Shown here piece after piece: positions 6,312 to 9,035 of a stretch of DNA of 9,035 nucleotides (positions within the stretch are counted from its first letter, which is position 1; the number at the start of each line of letters is the position of its first letter). The stretch spans positions 1-9,035 of the forward strand of contig CABUTY010000034.1 of NCBI GenBank assembly GCA_902494595.1, in the 5' to 3' direction. This DNA comes from an uncultured Porphyromonadaceae bacterium (lineage in GTDB: Bacteria > Bacteroidota > Bacteroidia > Bacteroidales > Muribaculaceae). The translations under genes were made by a program, and so were the position numbers. The notes below the pieces were generated by a model. It ran no database searches, was not told where the DNA came from, and saw nothing but the letters and a program-made list of their open reading frames with translations.

Positions 6312-6908
6312 ATGAAAGAACTGTCATCACACTCAGTGCCGCGATTCACCCGTGAAGACATCACCAAAGCTCTTGAGACCCTGAAGGCGGGCGGCGTAAT
6401 CCTCTATCCCACCGACACCATATGGGGACTGGGCTGTGACGCCACAAACCCCGAGGCTGTGGAAAAAATATACTATATCAAGGGGCGCTCGGAGAGCAAG
6501 GCCATGCTCGCGCTCGTAGGCTCCGACAGCCAGCTCCAGAATGCCGTGGCACATATCCCCGAGATTTCGTGGGAACTCATCGACAGTGCCGTGCATCCCC
6601 TCACCATCATCTACGACCATCCCAAAGGTCTTGCCCACAATCTCATAGCCCCCGACGGCTCGATGGGCATACGGATCACCAACGAGAACTTCTCCCGCAC
6701 GCTATGCCAGCGCTTCGGCAAGCCGATAGTGTCGACGTCGGCCAACAAAAGCGGCCAGAAATCGCCGGCCACATTCGCCGACATCCCACGCGAAATCAAG
6801 GAGAAAGTAGACTATATTGTCAAATATGGCCGCGACAACTCCTTGCCGCACACCGCCTCCAATATCATCAAGATATCAGACGGCGGCGTGGTCAAGGTGA
6901 TAAGGTAA
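6312..6908 (+). CDS. tsaC: L-threonylcarbamoyladenylate synthase (TsaC/Sua5/YrdC family)
   Basis: Makes threonylcarbamoyl-AMP from threonine, bicarbonate and ATP, the intermediate for the t6A modification at position 37 of tRNAs reading ANN codons. The 198 residues form a single YrdC domain without the C-terminal Sua5 extension. Visible motifs are YPTDTIWGLG (32-41), the KGR triplet at 57-59 followed by K63, SMGIRI (117-122) and STSANKSG (141-148); the SxN pair separates it from YciO-type paralogues, which have STSLMLPG there. The ending TASNIIKI and GGVVKVIR is typical of the short TsaC form. It begins 3 bases after the PAP2 stop and is the last gene of the operon. A pair of 9-base direct repeats, AGAGCGCGT (6908-6916 and 6922-6930), follows the stop, but no clear terminator. 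Confidence 0.92.
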   Translation: MKELSSHSVPRFTREDITKALETLKAGGVILYPTDTIWGLGCDATNPEAVEKIYYIKGRSESKAMLALVGSDSQLQNAVAHIPEISWELIDSAVHPLTIIYDHPKGLAHNLIAPDGSMGIRITNENFSRTLCQRFGKPIVSTSANKSGQKSPATFADIPREIKEKVDYIVKYGRDNSLPHTASNIIKISDGGVVKVIR

Positions 6909-6957
6909 GAGCGCGTACCTCAGAGCGCGTTCATTAAGATTTCGGGATCGCAGCGGT

Positions 6958-7530
6958 TCAGAGCAAACCGTCAGTATACCTGCCCAGCCTCTTCATGCTT
7001 ATGGAGAAGGAGACACGGTACAGTCCATAGGCTATCAGCGATATGCCGAGCCACAGCCATTCCACATACAGGCTCTGGATCGGATTGGTGAGCCATATTA
7101 TCGAGAAACCGATGGTGCAGAAAAGGAGGAGTATCATCCATATCACCCACACCGGATTATACGCCATGAGCATACACGACTCGCAGACGCCGTTGATGGC
7201 CACTACCAGAATCCATATTCCTATTATGTACATGAACGTAAGCGTGAGCTCCGGAGCGGGGATACAGAACATCCATATACCGGCAATCAGCTCCAGAATA
7301 GCAAGGCAGAGGCTCCATCCCCAGCCGCTATAGGAAGTATTGCTGAAGGCCACCACCAGATTGGCAACGCCGGCGGCACACATTATGCCGGCAAACACGT
7401 ATGCCATAACCGGCAACGACTGCATGGGCGCACACAGACACCATATACCGAAACCTATGGCTATCAGCCCCGTAAGTAGCGGAAGCCACCAGAAACGGCT
7501 GATAAAACCAGTTGTAAACTTCTTTTTCAT
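6958..7530 (-). CDS. HdeD/DUF308-family six-helix membrane protein
   Basis: A 190-residue, very hydrophobic inner-membrane protein. Six membrane helices are visible (about 14-34, 40-62, 70-91, 96-115, 126-147, 154-174). They fall into three repeated two-helix units starting near residues 15, 72 and 127, each with a GIW or GFSIIW turn, a Pro, and then a Gly-rich second helix (FAGIMCAAGV, IIGIWILVVA, WLGISLIAYG). This is the DUF308 pattern of HdeD, an E. coli membrane protein linked to acid resistance; the biochemical function of the family is unknown. The start MKKKF at 7530 follows an AT-rich stretch. The gene converges on tsaC with a gap of 49 bases. Confidence 0.85.
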   Translation of the reverse strand: MKKKFTTGFISRFWWLPLLTGLIAIGFGIWCLCAPMQSLPVMAYVFAGIMCAAGVANLVVAFSNTSYSGWGWSLCLAILELIAGIWMFCIPAPELTLTFMYIIGIWILVVAINGVCESCMLMAYNPVWVIWMILLLFCTIGFSIIWLTNPIQSLYVEWLWLGISLIAYGLYRVSFSISMKRLGRYTDGLL

Positions 7531-7554
7531 AATATACAGATTTTAGAATTTATT

Positions 7555-7586
7555 CAGCTTGTTTGACATTGTAAAAACAAGTGCTG
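7555..7586. other. Imperfect hairpin between HdeD and the small membrane ORF
   Basis: CAGCTTGTTT (7555-7564) can pair with AAACAAGTGCTG (7575-7586) apart from a two-base bulge, leaving a 10-base loop. It lies just past the stop codon of the candidate small ORF (- strand) and 25 bases ahead of the HdeD start. No T-tract follows on the - strand, so it may be an attenuator, a processing site or chance. Confidence 0.35.
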
Positions 7587-7587
7587 A

Positions 7588-7737
7588 CTATTTTGGTTCG
7601 GTTTTTGTAAGGACTTTAAGGACCTTATAGACCTTAAGGACCCTAAAGTCATAATGCCGAAACTTGTCCGTGGCAATAAACCCAATAAGGGCAAGGGATG
7701 TTATAACAACAGAACCGAGAATTAACAAAAATTCCAT
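7588..7737 (-). CDS. Candidate small single-helix membrane protein
   Basis: A 49-residue frame starts [20 protein letters not shown], an obvious membrane helix (about residues 3-22), followed by the polar segment [10 protein letters not shown] and a basic tail [18 protein letters not shown]. The tail is the 9-base repeat array at 7608-7652 read in frame, which gives three-residue repeats of the KVL kind. Its ATG is divergent from clpB with 12 bases between the two start codons, so each promoter would have to lie inside the other gene or further away. The helix argues for a real peptide; the repeat-encoded tail and lack of a recognised family argue against. A longer frame extends leftward into clpB on the opposite strand but is only the shadow of clpB. 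Confidence 0.42.
   Translation of the reverse strand: MEFLLILGSVVITSLALIGFIATDKFRHYDFRVLKVYKVLKVLTKTEPK
7608..7652. repeat. Array of five 9-base repeats (TAAGGACnn)
   Basis: Five exact 9-base units follow TAAGGACnn: TAAGGACTT, TAAGGACCT, TATAGACCT, TAAGGACCC and TAAAGTCAT at 7608, 7617, 7626, 7635 and 7644. The last unit is identical to unit seven of the array at 3418-3525, and in both places it is preceded by CCC, which suggests common descent. A short hairpin (7616-7621 with 7632-7637) is possible. The array sits about 100 bases ahead of clpB. Confidence 0.85.
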
Positions 7738-7749
7738 AAATTTAATATT

Positions 7750-9035
7750 ATGAATTTTAACAATTTCACCATCAAGTCGCAGGAAGTGGTTCAGAAAGCG
7801 ATAGACTATGCCAAACAGGCTGGCCAACAGCAGATTGAGCCGTCGCATATCCTGAAGGCGATACTCTCCGAGGGTGAGTCGATAGTCAACTTTATCTTCC
7901 AGAAGACGGGAGTAAATCTGCAGACTGTCAAGAGCGGAATTGACGCCGACATTGCCGGACTGCCGAAGGTGTCGGGCGGTGACGTTTTCCTGTCGCGTGA
8001 GTCGAACGACGCATTGCAGAAGGCTGTGGAATATTCCAAGAAGCAGGGCGATGAGTATGTTTCGCTGGAGGCCATGCTTATGGGAATCTTCCAGACGCGT
8101 TGCAAAGCCTCGCAGGTGCTCAAGGATGCCGGTCTTTCGGAGAAAGAGCTGCAGGCCGCCATTATGGAACTGCGCAAAGGAAACAAGGTAACGGACCAGA
8201 GCGCCGAAGAGACCTATCAGGCTCTCGGCAAATATGCCATAAATCTCAACGACCGTGCGCGTAACGGCAAGCTCGACCCGGTGATAGGGCGCGACGAGGA
8301 GATACGCCGCGTGCTTCAGATATTGTCGCGGCGCACCAAGAACAATCCCATGCTTGTCGGCGAGCCGGGCACCGGCAAGACGGCCATCGCCGAAGGTCTC
8401 GCCATGCGTATCGTGCGCGGTGATGTTCCCGAGAACCTGAAGACAAAGCAGATTTTCTCGCTCGACATGGGGGCCCTGGTGGCCGGAGCCAAATACAAGG
8501 GGGAATTTGAGGAACGCCTCAAGGCAATAGTCAACGAAGTGTCGAGTTCTGATGGCGAGATTATTCTCTTCATCGACGAGATACACACCCTTGTGGGAGC
8601 GGGCAAGGGCGAGGGAGCCATGGATGCCGCCAATATCCTCAAGCCGGCCCTGGCCCGCGGCGAACTCCGCAGCATCGGCGCCACCACCCTCGATGAATAC
8701 CAGAAATACTTCGAGAAAGACAAGGCTTTGGAACGCCGTTTCCAGAAGGTTATGGTCGACGAGCCCGATGAGCTCTCGGCGATATCCATCCTTCGAGGCC
8801 TTAAGGAACGCTATGAGAACCACCACAAGGTGCGCATCATGGACGAGGCCATCATAGCGGCCGTACAGCTGTCGGTAAGATATATCACCGACAGGTTCCT
8901 TCCCGACAAGGCCATAGACCTCATAGACGAGGCGGCCTCCAAGCTGCGTCTCGAGATGGACTCCCAGCCGCAGGCTCTCGACGAGGCCAGCCGCAAGATC
9001 AAACAGCTCGAGATTGAACGCGAGGCCATAAAGCG
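7750..9035 (+). CDS. clpB: ATP-dependent disaggregase ClpB, cut off by the right edge
   Basis: ClpB is a hexameric AAA+ ATPase that, with DnaK, pulls polypeptides out of heat-induced aggregates. The first 428 of about 860 residues are present. The N-terminal domain (1-150, start [17 protein letters not shown]) is followed by the first AAA+ module: [21 protein letters not shown], Walker A GEPGTGKT at 204-211, the pore-loop region [13 protein letters not shown], Walker [11 protein letters not shown] with D276-E277, and the arginine pair R329-R330 in ALERRFQK. The visible part ends in the start of the coiled-coil middle domain ([24 protein letters not shown]), which distinguishes ClpB from ClpA. 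The start is preceded by an AT-rich, Shine-Dalgarno-free stretch. I found no good promoter match in the gap before it. Confidence 0.97.
   Translation, partial: MNFNNFTIKSQEVVQKAIDYAKQAGQQQIEPSHILKAILSEGESIVNFIFQKTGVNLQTVKSGIDADIAGLPKVSGGDVFLSRESNDALQKAVEYSKKQGDEYVSLEAMLMGIFQTRCKASQVLKDAGLSEKELQAAIMELRKGNKVTDQSAEETYQALGKYAINLNDRARNGKLDPVIGRDEEIRRVLQILSRRTKNNPMLVGEPGTGKTAIAEGLAMRIVRGDVPENLKTKQIFSLDMGALVAGAKYKGEFEERLKAIVNEVSSSDGEIILFIDEIHTLVGAGKGEGAMDAANILKPALARGELRSIGATTLDEYQKYFEKDKALERRFQKVMVDEPDELSAISILRGLKERYENHHKVRIMDEAIIAAVQLSVRYITDRFLPDKAIDLIDEAASKLRLEMDSQPQALDEASRKIKQLEIEREAIK

Noticed and set aside
6908..6930. Terminator from the two AGAGCGCGT copies after tsaC
   Set aside because: The copies are direct, not inverted; only about four base pairs can form and there is no T-tract.
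7738..8826. Long open frame on the - strand across clpB
   Set aside because: It is antisense to an unmistakable ClpB with Walker A, Walker B and arginine finger; its sequence shows no domain. Only the last 49 codons, outside clpB, are kept as a separate candidate.

Overview
The window looks like chromosomal housekeeping DNA from a member of the Bacteroidales, possibly a Muribaculaceae-like gut bacterium (inference). The evidence is a short rpmB-rpmG-DUF4295 ribosomal cluster that I know only from Bacteroidota, a promoter upstream of rpmB matching the Bacteroidota TTTG/TAnnTTTG consensus, AT-rich start regions with few Shine-Dalgarno sequences, and moderately GC-rich coding DNA between AT-rich gaps.

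Layout on the + strand. Positions 1-1005 hold the C-terminal part of a TolC/NodT-type outer-membrane efflux protein, followed by a strong hairpin. Next is a divergent LpxA-family acyltransferase (1093-1896), whose terminator hairpin overlaps the promoter of the next operon. That operon is rpmB (L28), rpmG (L33) and a 49-residue DUF4295 protein (2570-2719), closed by a terminator at 2741-2778. A small outer-membrane beta-barrel protein lies on the - strand (2800-3303). It is divided from nadE by about 310 bases that carry an array of 9-base repeats. The tightly packed operon nadE - PAP2 phosphatase - tsaC runs from 3614 to 6908, with gaps of 1 and 3 bases. An HdeD-family membrane protein (6958-7530, -) converges on it. 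A possible 49-residue membrane peptide (7588-7737, -) lies upstream of clpB, which starts at 7750 and runs off the right edge.

Functionally this is a mixed set: efflux and envelope (outer-membrane factor, LpxA-like enzyme, barrel protein, PAP2, HdeD), translation (L28, L33, DUF4295, tRNA t6A synthesis), NAD synthesis and protein disaggregation. I see no mobile element, CRISPR array, tRNA or rRNA.

The least explained signal is a family of intergenic repeats with an exact 9-base period (TAAGGTCnn / TAAGGACnn). It occurs three times: two units at 1895-1912, twelve units at 3418-3525 and five units at 7608-7652. The large array changes orientation in the middle and so forms an inverted repeat. 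The third array is read as three-residue repeats in the tail of the small candidate membrane peptide. I know no established function for these arrays.
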